64,000 nt of DNA from Paracamarosporium sp. OC-R06-R3 (Eukaryota; Ascomycota; Dothideomycetes; Pleosporales; Didymosphaeriaceae): positions 1 through 64,000 of the forward strand of contig JACVRA010000180.1 in assembly GCA_019828545.1 (NCBI GenBank), in the 5' to 3' direction. The position numbers and the translations under genes were made by a program. Below are positions 1 to 11,884 of this stretch, in pieces (the stretch's first letter is position 1; each line of letters begins with the position of its first letter). The notes under the pieces are model-generated. The model was not told where the DNA came from. It saw only the letters and a program-made list of their open reading frames with translations, and made no database searches.

Positions 1-2380
1 GCCCACGGGCCCGTCCGCGTGTGCTGCCCGGCGCGCGACGACGACGGCGCCTCGACGGCGACGTGGGAGCGCCCAGGGCCGCCCGTGTGCCGGCGAGGCA
101 GCGCCGTGCCCGTCTCGCGCGCGTCGTCGTCTGGCCGGCGAGGCCTGCGGAGCGTCGTGGGGCCGTCGTGTCGCTTGTGTCGCCTGGTGATTCTCGTGCC
201 CGCCGCACCTCGTCCCTCCTCCTTCGCCGCGTCAGTGTCGAGCCGTGGCCGCCATCCGAAATGGACGGGCATACGCACCATATCATATCCACTCCGGCCG
301 GCAAAATCTGTGTCCAGAGCCCATCCTACGTGGCGGTCTCTGAGTGGCCTGCCTCAGGGTCGCCGTTGCTGCAGTCCTTCGTAACAGTACAGCACCCCGC
401 CGGAAACCCCCATCGGTCGCGTGGTCGCCTCGTCGTCTGTCCCTTGGACGTCTCCCTCCTGGTTGTGCCGGCTCCAGGTGCGGGCACCCCTCACATTTTG
501 AAGTCATACCGCCTCCCATCCCACCACACGGCGAGCAGGTCAGGCGCTTATCCTTGCCCGCAGACTTAACGCTCGTGTACGACGCTTAACTCTGGGCCGG
601 ACGGGTCCGACAGGGAATGTAGAAGCCCAGGGCTGCACGCGGGAGCCAATGAGACCCCAAGACGTGTAGAAGAGGTGGAGAAGCTGCTCTCAGGGCATGC
701 CATGGCGTAGGGCCATTGCCCAGCCCAGATGCTCGAGACAACATGTATTGGGCAGGAGAGATTGTGTATGCGCATACCTGGGACAGGTAAGGCAACCCAT
801 CAGCCAATAGGAGCGCCAGAGCTGCCTCCAGCTTCTCTGCTCCCATTGCCCGTTCCCCTTCTCATCTTCCCTTGCCTCGAGCCCGGCGACAGCGTAATTT
901 CTGCGACTCTCGGCGATGCGGAGGGCTATCGTCCAGCGAATCATGCGCGCCTTTACCGCTTCTCACGCTCTTACCCGCTTCGACTATTCCTCCTTGAGCT
1001 CGTCTCGCCTCGACCCGTTCCCGTCCCTTGTGTGCAGCCGTATCGATGCAAGACATCGGCGAAGCCCTGAATCGGCACCAGCCTTACACCTTGTGGCCTG
1101 ATCACCAGTCTTGCCCTCTGATTTCTTGTGGAGAATGCCATACGAACAAGACCATTCTCAAACCCAGGATTTCAGCCATGATTCCTGGAACATCATTACT
1201 TTCTCTCATCCCCCCTCATAGCACCTGAACAACACTGTCGTCGGCATGGTGTCCAAGTCCAGTGTGGAACGATTCTGCCAGCCGCGCGGGTGCCCCTCCT
1301 TTTTGCATTGTTTTTGTTTTTTTTTGACGCTGCATTCCCCGATGCGGAACTATCGACTGCAAAGGCAGCGTTCAGGGTCAAATCAACCGAAATTCAATTC
1401 AGCGGGTTGTAATACCTCGTCTGCATGGCTTTCTCGATTCGAATGTGGAGTCGCCCGTATCTGTAGGTTAGCGCTATAGCTGCGCCAAATAAGAGCACGT
1501 GCCCGCAGCTTCGCGCTCGTCACCCCCTGTCGCCTACCAATTACACACTCAGGTTGCCATATGGCTAGAACTCCCATGGCTACACTCTATACTACCAGCG
1601 TCAAGCCCTCGACAATTCGCGCAATAGTAGCGTTTCGCGAGGCGTAAGACGTTTGCTACCCGGCATCGGGTCAGCCAATCAGAGCGCTGAACCGCAGCCT
1701 GGAAGCCGCCCAGGTACCCAACAGAATATCAAGGCGCTAACGTTTCTGGAAGACCTCGCAGATATTGATCTTCTTTGGTACCAGAGCTACAGTATGCCTC
1801 CCGTTGCTCGTACGAGATTGCTTCCTCTCAGTTTCCATTACATTTGATGCGTCGCGGTCTGGCAGCCTTCTTGCCCTATCCCCTGCAAGTTCCAAGAATC
1901 GCAACACTTCATTTGGCTGAAGGACTTCGTTAGGATTTTGATCCAATCGAGACTATTCTACCTCGCTAGAAAGCAAAATAGACGCTTTGCAAGCGACCAA
2001 CATCCAGGCGAGCTCACCGCTGCAGGAACGAGGATCATTGTGGCATCAAAGGTGGGAGTCCTGCACTATTGAAATCTCATCTGCCATGCATCCGTTCATC
2101 TTTGCGTGACCAGAACTCAATTCCATTTGCAAGTTCATTCTGAAATCATTTCAACCGAACTGTCTAACACAGTTCTTGTCTTTTCAATTATTCTTCTATG
2201 ACGCCTTGTCCTCATCTACAAACGTAGGCTTTCATGTCCTATGCGCTGGTATTAATAGTCATGGTTCCTTTCGATGCGTATCTGATACAATGCCCCCAAA
2301 CCCAAATGCAATCTAGAGTGACCGAAGTCAAGGAAATATACGCCTAATCATAATTTGGTCACTTTACCTGAACCTCGTAT
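1..2380. other. No gene recognised at left edge
   Basis: I see no convincing gene in this stretch. The first 260 bases are very GC-rich and CG-dense, which keeps several frames open by composition alone, and none of those translations resembles a protein family. The remainder is of mixed composition and ends in the 3' flank of the ABC transporter on the minus strand. An edge exon of a gene outside the window cannot be excluded. Confidence 0.5.
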
Positions 2381-4993
2381 TCATCGTCGCCTCTCCACTG
2401 CACTTTCTCCTTCACTCCTTCCCGACGCCTTAGCACCTTCCTCATCCGGCGCCGTAACGTCAATGAGAATCTCTTCCTTCGTACTTGCTGCCGCAGATGC
2501 GTTTCCAGCTGTCTGCTTACTCCACAGCTCCCAATACTTGCCGCTCCGCGCAATCAGCTCGGCGTGCGTCCCTCTCTCGATTATCTCACCCTTCTCCACG
2601 ACCAGGATACAATCTGCATCCACGATCGTGCTCAAGCGGTGCGCAATGACAAACGTCGTGCGGCCTTTGCTCAGCTTCCTAAACGCTTCCTGGATCTGGG
2701 CCTCGATGGCAGAGTCGATGGCCGACGTGGCCTCGTCGAGCATGACGATCTTAGGATTCTTGAGCAGCACCCGCGCAATGGCGATACGTTGGAGCTGACC
2801 GCCAGAGAGACGCACTCCGCGTTCGCCGACTTTGGAGTTGTAGCCGTCGGGGAAAGAGGCGATGTCGTCGTGGATAGCGGCCGCGCGGCAGGCATCTTCG
2901 ATCTCAGCATCCGTGGCATCGAGCTTCGCGTAACGCACATTCTGGCGTATCGTCTGGTTGAATAGCGCAGGATCCTGTGGTACAAGGCCGATAGAGTCGC
3001 GGATGCTGGACAGAGTCACCGAGCGCAGATCCTGTCCATCAATCATGACAGAACCATTCGTAACGTCGTAGAAGCGGAAGAGCAGTTTCAGCATCGTCGA
3101 CTTTCCTCCTCCGGTCTCGCCGACGAAGGCTACGGTTTTACCACCCTCCACCGTGAACTCCACATTCTTGATGATCTGCTTGCGTGCGTCATACGCGAAA
3201 TCTACATTCTTGAATTCGACCTTTCCAGCGTCAACGACGAGGTCCTGTGCACCTTCACGGTCTGAGACCGTAGGCTTTGTGTTGAGGAGCTGGAGGAGGC
3301 GTTCTGCATCGATGAGACTGCTGGAGATGTGACGGTAGCTGTAAGACATCATATACAAGGGGCTCATCATGGTGCTCCAGTACATGATGAAGGTGATGAG
3401 GTTTCCTACTGGCTTGCCCCCATATATGATTTGATGGATGGCGAAGATGCAGCACGCCGTAAATCCGAACGTCATCAACAGGTCCTGGGCGGCATGACCA
3501 CCTACAGAACGGAAGTAGTATGCATAATGAGCCATGATGGTGCTTCGTATGTTAGAGCGATATCGCTCGGTTTCGTAGGGTGCTCTGTTGAAGTATGCAA
3601 CCGTCTGCCAGTTGTGCACCGTTTCGTTGACTGTGGTGTTCTCCGTGCGCTGCTTCGCAACATACACTCTTCGTCGGGCCTGTGACCATGTCGTGAAATA
3701 GAGTCCTAGCCATATATATGCGAGTCCCATGAACAAGACGAGGAACGCCATGTAGGCGTCAAAGAGGTGAGTGACGTAGTACATCGCGACAACAAGATCG
3801 ACAAGAATTGGGAAGACCTCGAACAGAACCAACTCTATGAGTGAATTGAGGGACGATGCTTGCTCCACGGCCTTCAATACCTCGCCGGAGTCTTTAGAAG
3901 TGTGAAAGTCCATGGAAAGACTCATGAGGTGCTTGTAGGCAAGGATGGTTATTCTTTCGAAAGCTTGGTTGCCAATGTATGTCTCAGCAAAGTTGTCGAT
4001 TATCCCCAGACCGCTGTAACTATTGATCCAGCGATACAGCGTCCACAGGCCAATGTCGGTCCAGGGCATCTCGTGCGCGCCTTGGGTGATCTTGTTGGTT
4101 ATGATACCGAGCTGTCGAGGTTCGAGTAAATTAAGTACTCGTGCTTGGACTAGGTGGACAAGTCGTAAAAACAGGGCGAGCATGATTCTCCAGTCATCCT
4201 TTGGCCATAGATAGGGCAGGAAGATCATAAAGCTCTTGAGGTAACCAAACCAGCCGCCCTGCTCTTCAAGTCGCTTTGCCTGCTGTTCTTTGATTTCCTT
4301 GTCGTGCGCACTCGGTGCTTCCTCATCTTCGCTGTCATCTGGTGAAGTCTGTTCGATTGCACCGTATCCCGCATGGCCGTTGGCTGTTGTGGAGCCGTTG
4401 GATGTAGCAGACCCGTTCGCTTGTGCTCCAAGTAGAGCTTGTTCTTCCTCATCTGAACCCTTCTCGCCTTTGACCGATACTAGAATCAAGAACGCATCGA
4501 CCAAGATAACGAGAGAAATCAGTGCTCTCGCTGCGCTAATACCCAAAGGAATACTGTTATATCGATCGTTGAGTGGAAGAGAGAAGCCACGTAACAGGCA
4601 AACTATTGTTTCAACGACAAACTGAATGACGAAGCTTCCAAAGTAAGGATGCCAGATGAATGTTTTGCCAGTGACGATCGAGGAAGTGAGCGGTATCCAG
4701 ACTAGTATCGATCCTAGACCTCGAATAGCTGCATCTTGTGGAGCCGTGTATTGCAGGTCCGCAAGTGATCGGCTGGAGTAATAGATCAATTCTGCAACAT
4801 AACCGGCCAGTAGGGAAAATGCTAATGCGATTGTAAGGCGTCTCCGCTTGAATGGTACAGGTTTCGACTTCTGCAGCACGCACATGCCAAAACCTGTCGC
4901 GGCGAGAAAGTAGAGGCCCACGCAGGGTGCCTGCATGTAGTCTAACAGTACCATCACGGAGTATTGAGCGGCGCTACCCCGTGGGCTCGCCAT
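2381..4993 (-). CDS. HMT1-type vacuolar half-size ABC transporter
   Basis: This single-exon gene encodes about 870 residues and looks like a heavy-metal-tolerance (HMT1/ABCB6-type) half transporter. Characterised relatives sit in the vacuolar or endolysosomal membrane and move thiol or phytochelatin conjugates; the exact substrate here is inference. Five hydrophobic segments at the N terminus (TMD0) are followed by an acidic, Asn/Gly/Ser-rich linker, a six-helix ABC membrane domain, and a nucleotide-binding domain. That domain has Walker A GETGGGKST near residue 625, signature LSGGQ near 729, Walker B VMLDEATSA near 750 and the switch His in IAHRLST near 785, so ATPase residues are intact. 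I chose the ATG at 4993 (MASPRGS) because TMD0 begins soon after it; an in-frame ATG 30 codons upstream (5083) adds a charged leader. No intron is needed. Confidence 0.9.
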   Translation of the reverse strand: MASPRGSAAQYSVMVLLDYMQAPCVGLYFLAATGFGMCVLQKSKPVPFKRRRLTIALAFSLLAGYVAELIYYSSRSLADLQYTAPQDAAIRGLGSILVWIPLTSSIVTGKTFIWHPYFGSFVIQFVVETIVCLLRGFSLPLNDRYNSIPLGISAARALISLVILVDAFLILVSVKGEKGSDEEEQALLGAQANGSATSNGSTTANGHAGYGAIEQTSPDDSEDEEAPSAHDKEIKEQQAKRLEEQGGWFGYLKSFMIFLPYLWPKDDWRIMLALFLRLVHLVQARVLNLLEPRQLGIITNKITQGAHEMPWTDIGLWTLYRWINSYSGLGIIDNFAETYIGNQAFERITILAYKHLMSLSMDFHTSKDSGEVLKAVEQASSLNSLIELVLFEVFPILVDLVVAMYYVTHLFDAYMAFLVLFMGLAYIWLGLYFTTWSQARRRVYVAKQRTENTTVNETVHNWQTVAYFNRAPYETERYRSNIRSTIMAHYAYYFRSVGGHAAQDLLMTFGFTACCIFAIHQIIYGGKPVGNLITFIMYWSTMMSPLYMMSYSYRHISSSLIDAERLLQLLNTKPTVSDREGAQDLVVDAGKVEFKNVDFAYDARKQIIKNVEFTVEGGKTVAFVGETGGGKSTMLKLLFRFYDVTNGSVMIDGQDLRSVTLSSIRDSIGLVPQDPALFNQTIRQNVRYAKLDATDAEIEDACRAAAIHDDIASFPDGYNSKVGERGVRLSGGQLQRIAIARVLLKNPKIVMLDEATSAIDSAIEAQIQEAFRKLSKGRTTFVIAHRLSTIVDADCILVVEKGEIIERGTHAELIARSGKYWELWSKQTAGNASAAASTKEEILIDVTAPDEEGAKASGRSEGESAVERRR

Positions 4994-7900
4994 GCTGATG
5001 ATTTGGTTGTCGATCCTTCTCTTGTTGTTGTTCCGAAATTCTTCTGCGCAGCCCTGGGTAACACCAACCGGTCGCTGAAGCAAGGGAACGATGGATAATG
5101 ACCTGCTTCGATTCCGCGCTGGGGGTTTTTATCGTTCAGAAGGAACCGGGGTTTACCGACGACCCATTCACTTCGTGAGGCCTAGTTGGCGGCCGTTGGA
5201 CGTTGTTATGAATTTTCTGTGGCGCGAAACATGCATGCGCCACATGTGGCGTTTTGACTGCGCCTACGCTCGGCGAGTACGAGTAATAGCACTAGAGGGT
5301 CGGTGAGGTACGATGCAGGTGAATGCGACCGAAAGAAGCAGGATAGCTGAGCATGTCATGAGGAAACGTTTGCGAAAACATGTAGAAAGAAAATTCATAG
5401 TGAGAATATTGCTAGTCGGCGCACAAACATTGCGCAGGCAACTGTTGCCTGTGTCTTTGTTCATCAACATCGTGAACTTGCGCGCGATACCAACGGTCCT
5501 TTGTGAACGTGCTAGCTGACAATAGCAAAGTGCCAATCTCACTCACCGCTCCACTGACCCTATCCGTGCTTTCAGCCACATGGCTGGGTCTGGGGTTTGG
5601 CCCCTCATCATCAATTCAGACCCACAACCAGACCTCCTAGGAAGTGCTCGTAGCTGATGAATCCTGACATAGTGCGCCGCTGTGCAAAGCGTCGTAGACA
5701 ATGGGCTGAAGTCAGATGACCTCGCCATGAGTCAATGATTGGTGAGTCGGGATGATTCAAGAGGCCGGTCAGCAGCCTGCGTCCGTATCAGTGATTTCGT
5801 AGGAGGGAAGGCAAAAGTATGACGAGAAGGTTTTTGGAGACTACGGGATGGTGTTGCGGTCAGTCTTTGCTGCCTGATAGCTGACTCGATGTCTGGAAGC
5901 GGCTTAGCCCCTGTTTCACGTGATGCTGTGTAGCCACTTATTACCAACATGATGCACCGAAGGGTTCAGGTGGATGAGTCATTGAATTGCATAGATAGCC
6001 TATCGTAGTCGAAGGTACTTTACCGATTTGCAAATGTAGTAAATCGGCTACAAAGCCTTACAAATAATCCCAAACAACGGGCAGTGCCTAGACATAACTA
6101 CCTAGCATCTAGGACCACAATGCCCGCGACGAGCTTCTAGACACACCAATATTGCTTTATGAGTCGACCATAGACCTCGACCGTTGGCCAGGATACCAGG
6201 TAGTTGAAACCGAGGTCAATTTTAGTGTATTCGTAGATCATGAACAAGCATGGCGTGTAACGTTCGCCTACAGGTTCAAAGGTTGAAGATTCAGTCTAAC
6301 AAATCAACAGTATATGGTCAAAAGTATGAGGGTGCAAAAGGCAAACCATGTAACTCGTGACTGAACATTTGTCCATATTATACACAGAGAGTCCACGCGA
6401 TCGTGTTAAGATAGGATCTACTATCGCTTCACCCTCTACCCCAAACTGCGACCGTTTGCTTTTCCGCACCCGCATTCAAGTATAAGGAAATATGATGTTC
6501 TGAATCTAGCATCTTCGCGAAGCCCAAACGCGAAGTCTATGGCTGCATTTTATCTAACGAACACAATGATCTAACGAAGCACTTGAGCCGCAGCCCATAG
6601 CCCCTCTTGTCCCCTACTCCACGCTTTCTTTCAATTTCGTTTATACCTCTCCTAGTCATCTAAATGGCACCAGAATATACCACGATTCTGTTTACACTTC
6701 ACTAGGTCACAAATGACCTTAGTTTATTGACAGCCTACAACAAGTTGTCACATACTCGTGGGTTTCCTCGATGAATTATACACTGGAGTTCAAAGCAAAT
6801 ACGCACCAGCGGCAAGACTCATTTATCTCCTTTTTTTTTGTGCCATCCTTACGGTGTGACTCGCTCGTGGTACTACACAAGTAACTATCGGTGCCAAGCG
6901 ACCTGACGTTTGCTCAGTGCGATCGAGGGGCATTGCAGAGCAAGGACTATCTATATCGCACGTCGTGTATATGGTGGCGTGAAAGCTTTTCGCTGCCAGC
7001 ATAAGAACGGGATGTTGGTCCCGCGACGGACATCAAGGGACCTCTTGCATTTAAACGCCTATGTGTTTCCAATATCGACGATAGTGATCTGTGCCCAGCC
7101 TCTGAGATGGCTATATTCGGTCACATCATTCCTATAAATTTGGGCTTCCATGTGTACTGTGAATGTATGTTATGATGTGCATTTGACCCCTTCGTTTACA
7201 TGTCGCAGCAAGCAGAGCCGCAATTGAGGACATCTGTGAATGGCCGGCCTTCCAGCTTGGCTGCATTCCTTCGTTTACGCTTTGCAAAGCCTCCTGTACT
7301 GCCGCTATATAATCCTTCTTATCCGCTCGCTCGCTAGTTGAACTGTCGCTACTAAGCTGTCATTTTGATTCATCGATTTGCTTCTCCGCGGACGAAAAGC
7401 GCTCTGTGAGGAGGCACGGGCGCCCGGCGATATACCGCTTCATCCAACGTCCTGCTCCTGACCGACAATAACCGTAGTCGACAGCATAATCAGCTGCCAG
7501 AACATCACGTATAGTGGTATAATTGTCACCTCATGAAAACAATAGCATTGACTTAAGAACCTTAATCAGATTGCGTGTGACAAACCCAACATCACTCTCA
7601 CACACCAATTCACGTTCACCTCCGCTGTCGCCTTACTCACCTCGATTCATCGCTATATTGCTTGACCCTCGACCTCACGACGTTCGAGAAACCCCGACAC
7701 CTATCACCCGTTGTTCAGCCAACAAGCTCGTCCGATCACCGCCAACTCTGCGTCACCCCAACCACCAACCACTTGCGCTACTGCAGATACAAACGCAGCA
7801 AGCACGAGCGTCTCGTAGCGCGCCCACACCCTCGCTCGACCACTTCAGAGGCCATTCCTCCTTACTCACCGCGATCGATTCTTCAACCGAAGTTCAAAAA

Positions 7901-8043
7901 CTTTTTTGATAAGAAGCGCTCCACATTATCAACAAACGCGTACTTCGGAGTGTCACACCTTCTCCCCGGGGGCATTGCACAGCATACTGTCCACGTCTGT
8001 TCGTTTGTATTAGTCTCTGTATCAGAGGCAACTACTACCTAAC
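4994..8043. other. 3 kb intergenic region without recognised genes
   Basis: This AT-richer stretch separates the ABC transporter from the zinc-cluster gene, and they face away from each other, so both promoters should lie here. The last 500 bases (about 7520-8043) are rich in CAC, TCA and CCT, typical of a fungal 5' leader, and contain short upstream ORFs. Nothing else recognised. Confidence 0.5.
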
Positions 8044-9538
8044 ATGTCCTCTCCCACCAAGTCTACTCCCGAAACACCCCTTCAAGTAACCCGGTTCAAG
8101 TCAGTCACACCGGGCTCTTCCACATCTACACGCGCGCGGTGCAGCGATGACTCGGCCGACTTCGCTTTGATCAAGATTCATACAGCGAAGTGTTCTATAT
8201 GCGATAAACGTAATGGGACCGACGAGATGCGCCGCTGCAAAGGTTGTACATGGCAAATCTGCCGGCCGTGCCAGGTTGAGCGCGAGCAGAAAGGTCGATC
8301 TTTGGCGCATGGCAATCTCATGACTGCAACGCCGTCAACATCAACGGCGCGCCGCCGTGTACTTCACCCACTAGGAGCACTAGCGCAAGTCAAAGATACG
8401 GAAGCCGAGGAGGTGCTGATGAAGATTAAAGACGAGCAGATTGGGGAGGCATCGGCGAAGAAAGAGGTTGTCAACTCCACGGCTGAAGCTCGAGAAGTGG
8501 TTACTCCCCCGGCGAGCAGCGAGCGCACGAGACACAAGCGCAAGGTGAAGACGTACAGGTCCTTAGCGGAGTTTGAAGAGGACTTAGACGACGATGATGA
8601 TGACGACGGAGAATTGCAAATGCTTGACCAGCTCTCGCCGCTTGGCTTGGCTGGTAACAAACGCCGCCTCACCTATAAAGACGTTCCGTCGGCCGCAAGC
8701 GCTGAGTTTCCAAACAAGCGAGCACGTATGGAGCGAACGCAGACACCAACGCCTCTTCCCGCTGAGTGGGACATGTCGCCGATGGAGAAAACCGATCTCC
8801 AGACTAAGCCCTATAACAACCTCGAGAACGTGCGTGGCATCCGTCCGTCGCAGCACCCCGCAATTATCAAGGACAAATTTAGCGCAGATATCGTAAACGA
8901 TCCTGGTTTTCCGGCTGATCGAGTCGAAGGGCAATCGGGTTTGCACCGAAACATGCCCACTCGCGGTAGTCAACCACCAAAAACTCCAATGGCTATTGCT
9001 CGCAGCGGCAGACCTCGCAAGACCGGCGAGGAGTTCATGGAGGAAGTGAGGCAGAAGGTAAGAAAAAACCTTGCTGAACGATATGCTTGGCCGTCTCCAG
9101 TGCCTGCAATCGTAAGTAATAGCGCGCAGGCATTGAATCCGTACTGACTACACGTAGACACCTACTCCTGCTGCCAACCAAGCTGCCGGCAATCTCCGTG
9201 ATCTCGTTGATAGCGAAGCACGCAACCTGCATCATAACTTGACCTTGGACGAGGAACAACGCAACGAGCTGGTCTCCGACATGAGGGGAGCTGCTCGCAG
9301 GTTTGGAAATGAGATAATCAAATCTATGCCGGTGGGATTTAGGGCTATGTCCAAGCCAGGCCTAGATCTTGCGCTTGAACACCTTACAAATGCGCAGCAG
9401 CAGGAAGTCGTTGGTCTTGTTCAGACGCGGGCCGCTAACAAGTTGATGGAGTTCGAAGCGGAGGTCGATATTTTGGCAGTTGATTCTCAGGATCGTCTGC
9501 AAGGTCTTAGGGAGAGCTTTGCACCATTGACGAATTAG
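8044..9538 (+). CDS. Cys-cluster (zinc-finger-like) protein of unknown function, two exons
   Basis: I read two exons, 8044-9111 and 9158-9538. They are joined across a 46-nt intron with a GTAAGT donor, a CTGAC branch site and a TAG acceptor, giving about 482 residues. I do not recognise the family. Near the N terminus, cysteines at residues 50, 53, 65, 68, 73 and 76 follow the spacing C-x2-C-x11-C-x2-C-x4-C-x2-C with a His soon after, which looks like a treble-clef or RING-like zinc site. The middle is disordered and basic with a short acidic run (about 180-190, DDDDDDD with EDL before it) and KR-rich stretches that could be nuclear signals. The C terminus is predicted-helical with charged residues. 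Nuclear or chromatin work would fit the composition but is inference. The first exon alone would run on to a stop at 9147, so the splice decides the C terminus. Confidence 0.75.
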
Positions 9539-10242
9539 GGGATTCGTTTCGGTAGGATGATCGCATCCCTATCATGGAGTGCATGCTGATGAACAACAGA
9601 AACGAAAGGGAAGCTTGAGTGTTGTTACATTGCACAAACGCCATTAAAGTTGTGGCACACGAGCTGGTTCTAGAACGCCTAGCCAGTGTGGGTGATTGTC
9701 TTGCGTTCAATGAGGGTTTCGTCGGCATGTATGGAGCAGTTGAAGTTTTTCATTCTCTTCAGTACTAATGGCACGGCGTTACGTTGTGCAGTTTGCAATG
9801 ATTGTCGGGTTTTATCATGGTTGGTGCGTGCTATGTGTTTGCTATCGAATCCGTAGGCCATAAGACGTGGTCCGGATAGACGCGACCAATCCGATGTCTG
9901 TGTACATTGCAATTAAACAACTAGTGTGCATCATTTTGGAAAGGTGCTTGTCAGCCAATGAAAACGTATTGGTAGACAATTAGAGAAATGATGAGGTGAC
10001 GTGAGTGTGGGTGCACACAGCGCATAGACAAAATTACGAAGATATTATGGGATTGTATTGGCGTAGTAAGTCGAAATTACTTGATGCAGATGCGACAGAG
10101 GAAATGAAGGCCCAAGACAAGACATGTTTGGTCAGGTTAAGGAAATGGGGATGGGTATCAGAGGGACAGGCACAGTAAAACAAGCAATAGCGGCGTGCGA
10201 CAAGCCTTGTCCAAGCGCAGATGGTGGGCGACACAAAGGACG
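9539..10242. other. Convergent 3' intergenic region
   Basis: The 3' ends of the zinc-cluster gene (+) and the Meh1-like gene (-) meet here. I see no coding pattern beyond chance frames. Confidence 0.5.
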
Positions 10243-10867
10243 TTACCGTTTCCTGTCGCTCAGGGCCTCGCCGAAGTGGATGGTGAGGGCTCCGGATTCA
10301 ATGGGCTCGACACGGTCCCAGCTGCCCTGGGCGTCGTTGGAGCTACCGACGACGTTGCCCAGCCAGGTGGCCTCGTCTTCGTCACGGTCGGCATCTGCGG
10401 AGGTAGGGCGGCTCGGGGTCTTGGTGGGCGGGAAACGCTCGTTGAAGAGCCGCAGGTACTCGGATTGGTGGTTGTCGTCGGCGTAGGCGGCTTGAGAGAC
10501 GTGGATCAACTTGCTAAACAAGGGATGAGCGATGAGCGCGGGCGGTGCGGAGGAGGTGCGGCGGGGACTCACTCAGACGTCTGGGCGCAGATGCGCTCCA
10601 ACGCGTCTCGCTGCCTCCTGATCTCTTCGGGGTCGGGCTGGGGCAGGCTGTGGGCGCTGGGCTGGTTGATGCTGCCATAGTGCGGCTGGTAAGGGTCTCC
10701 CAGGAGATGCGAGCTGTCAGAACGCTGCAAGGGCGGGCAGATATGCGTTAGCCATGGGGTGCAGAGGCGAGACAGGTCGGCTATGCGCGCGCGAGCAAAA
10801 GCAGCACACTCACCTCAGCGTCCGAGGGCCGGCGGGCGAGGCCCAGGCACGACGAGCAGATGCCCAT
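10243..10867 (-). CDS. Meh1/Ego1 (LAMTOR1)-like lipid-anchored TORC1 scaffold
   Basis: The gene has three small exons on the minus strand: 10867-10814, 10724-10573 and 10513-10243 (54, 152 and 271 nt; 158 residues). All introns have GTGAGT donors, and acceptors are TTGCAG and GTTTAG. The protein starts MGICSSCLG: Gly2 fits N-myristoylation, and Cys4 and Cys7 fit palmitoylation. This is the signature of the fungal LAMTOR1/Ego1 family that anchors the EGO/Ragulator complex to the vacuole for amino-acid signalling through Rag GTPases to TORC1. A DPYQPHYGSIN segment and a helix ending RICAQTSDKLIHVSQ follow, then a disordered acidic part. Yeast Meh1 is of similar size (184 residues, from memory). 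No single open frame shows the protein, so it is easily missed. Family assignment rests on motif memory, not a search. Confidence 0.8.
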
Positions 10868-11884
10868 GGAATGGTGTGGCAGGGCGGCGGTGAAGGCAAT
10901 GGGCAATGGGCAATGGATGCGACCGGAAGCGACTACAGCCCGCGGCGTGGCGGCTGGGGCATGCTGGGCGGGCAATGGGTGAGGTTGGCGTGGTGCGCTC
11001 GTTGGTCGTTCCTGCCAGTGCGCGCGGGCGTCGGCGCCGACCTCCGAGGGCGCGTCATTCGTCCCCGCCATCAGCCTCACGCTCCTCACCACCATCACCC
11101 TCCGCTGCTCATGTCTGCTCTGAAACACCCTCCTCCACGCATGCTCATTCCAGGCCCCGTCCCCAGCGCCATGACGTCGACGACACCGCTGCTCGCCCCG
11201 AGGGAGAGTGCGTCTCGCACCACGCCTTCCTCTGCGCACCTCTGTCTGTCTCCTCATGTCCTCACGTCCTCCAGATCAAGTCATTCAATATCCAGGCTCT
11301 GCCCCCCGGTGCCGCAGCCCTGACTTCCCTTGCCCCTTCTGTCGCTGGGCCTCAGTGGCGCGTCTGCGTGTTTCGACGCGCTCTCCCTTCGCATATCCTC
11401 AACACTTCTCGATTAGGCAGTCCTTCGTGTGGGATATGCTGCGACATGCGTGGGCAAGGAGTCTTGGCGGGCCTCCCCCGACATTCCAGCCCACTCAGAA
11501 AGGCATCATGGCCGCCAAGCACCCTGCACACCCTCTCCCAATCCGAGGCTATCAGTATTGACTCTGCGTCCGCAAACATTCTCACGCCTGGTTCCACCCA
11601 AGGTCACTTTGCGAGTCACGCCGCACGCGAAACAATTCCAGCCTATGGGTCCTAGCCAAATTTGTACCTCGTATCCCGTCTGCAAGGCGCATTCTAACGT
11701 GGGAATAATCTCGATGGCTGTCAGGATGGCACACACGCCCCTGCATCTCGTGTCTTGACGTTGTTGCCACTTATAAAGGTACTGTACGTAGGTCCTAGCC
11801 TGTCATCTCCTCTCAGGAGCCCCCACGGCATCTTTGTTGTTGTTGATTGATCGGAGCATCTCTCACTCGCTCGAGTGCTCCATC
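10868..11884. other. Divergent promoter region
   Basis: About 1 kb lies between the Meh1-like gene (-) and the giant secreted protein gene (+). The left half is GC-rich and keeps several frames open by composition. I found no coherent gene in it. Confidence 0.5.
11772..11778 (+). promoter_or_regulatory. TATA-like box of the giant secreted protein gene
   Basis: The sequence TATAAAG lies 107 bases before the chosen ATG at 11885. That distance suits a short fungal 5' leader and supports this start. Confidence 0.5.

Noticed and set aside
21..569. Plus-strand frame of 182 codons at the left edge
   Set aside because: Arg/Ala-rich product of a GC-rich stretch, without motifs or a plausible start context.
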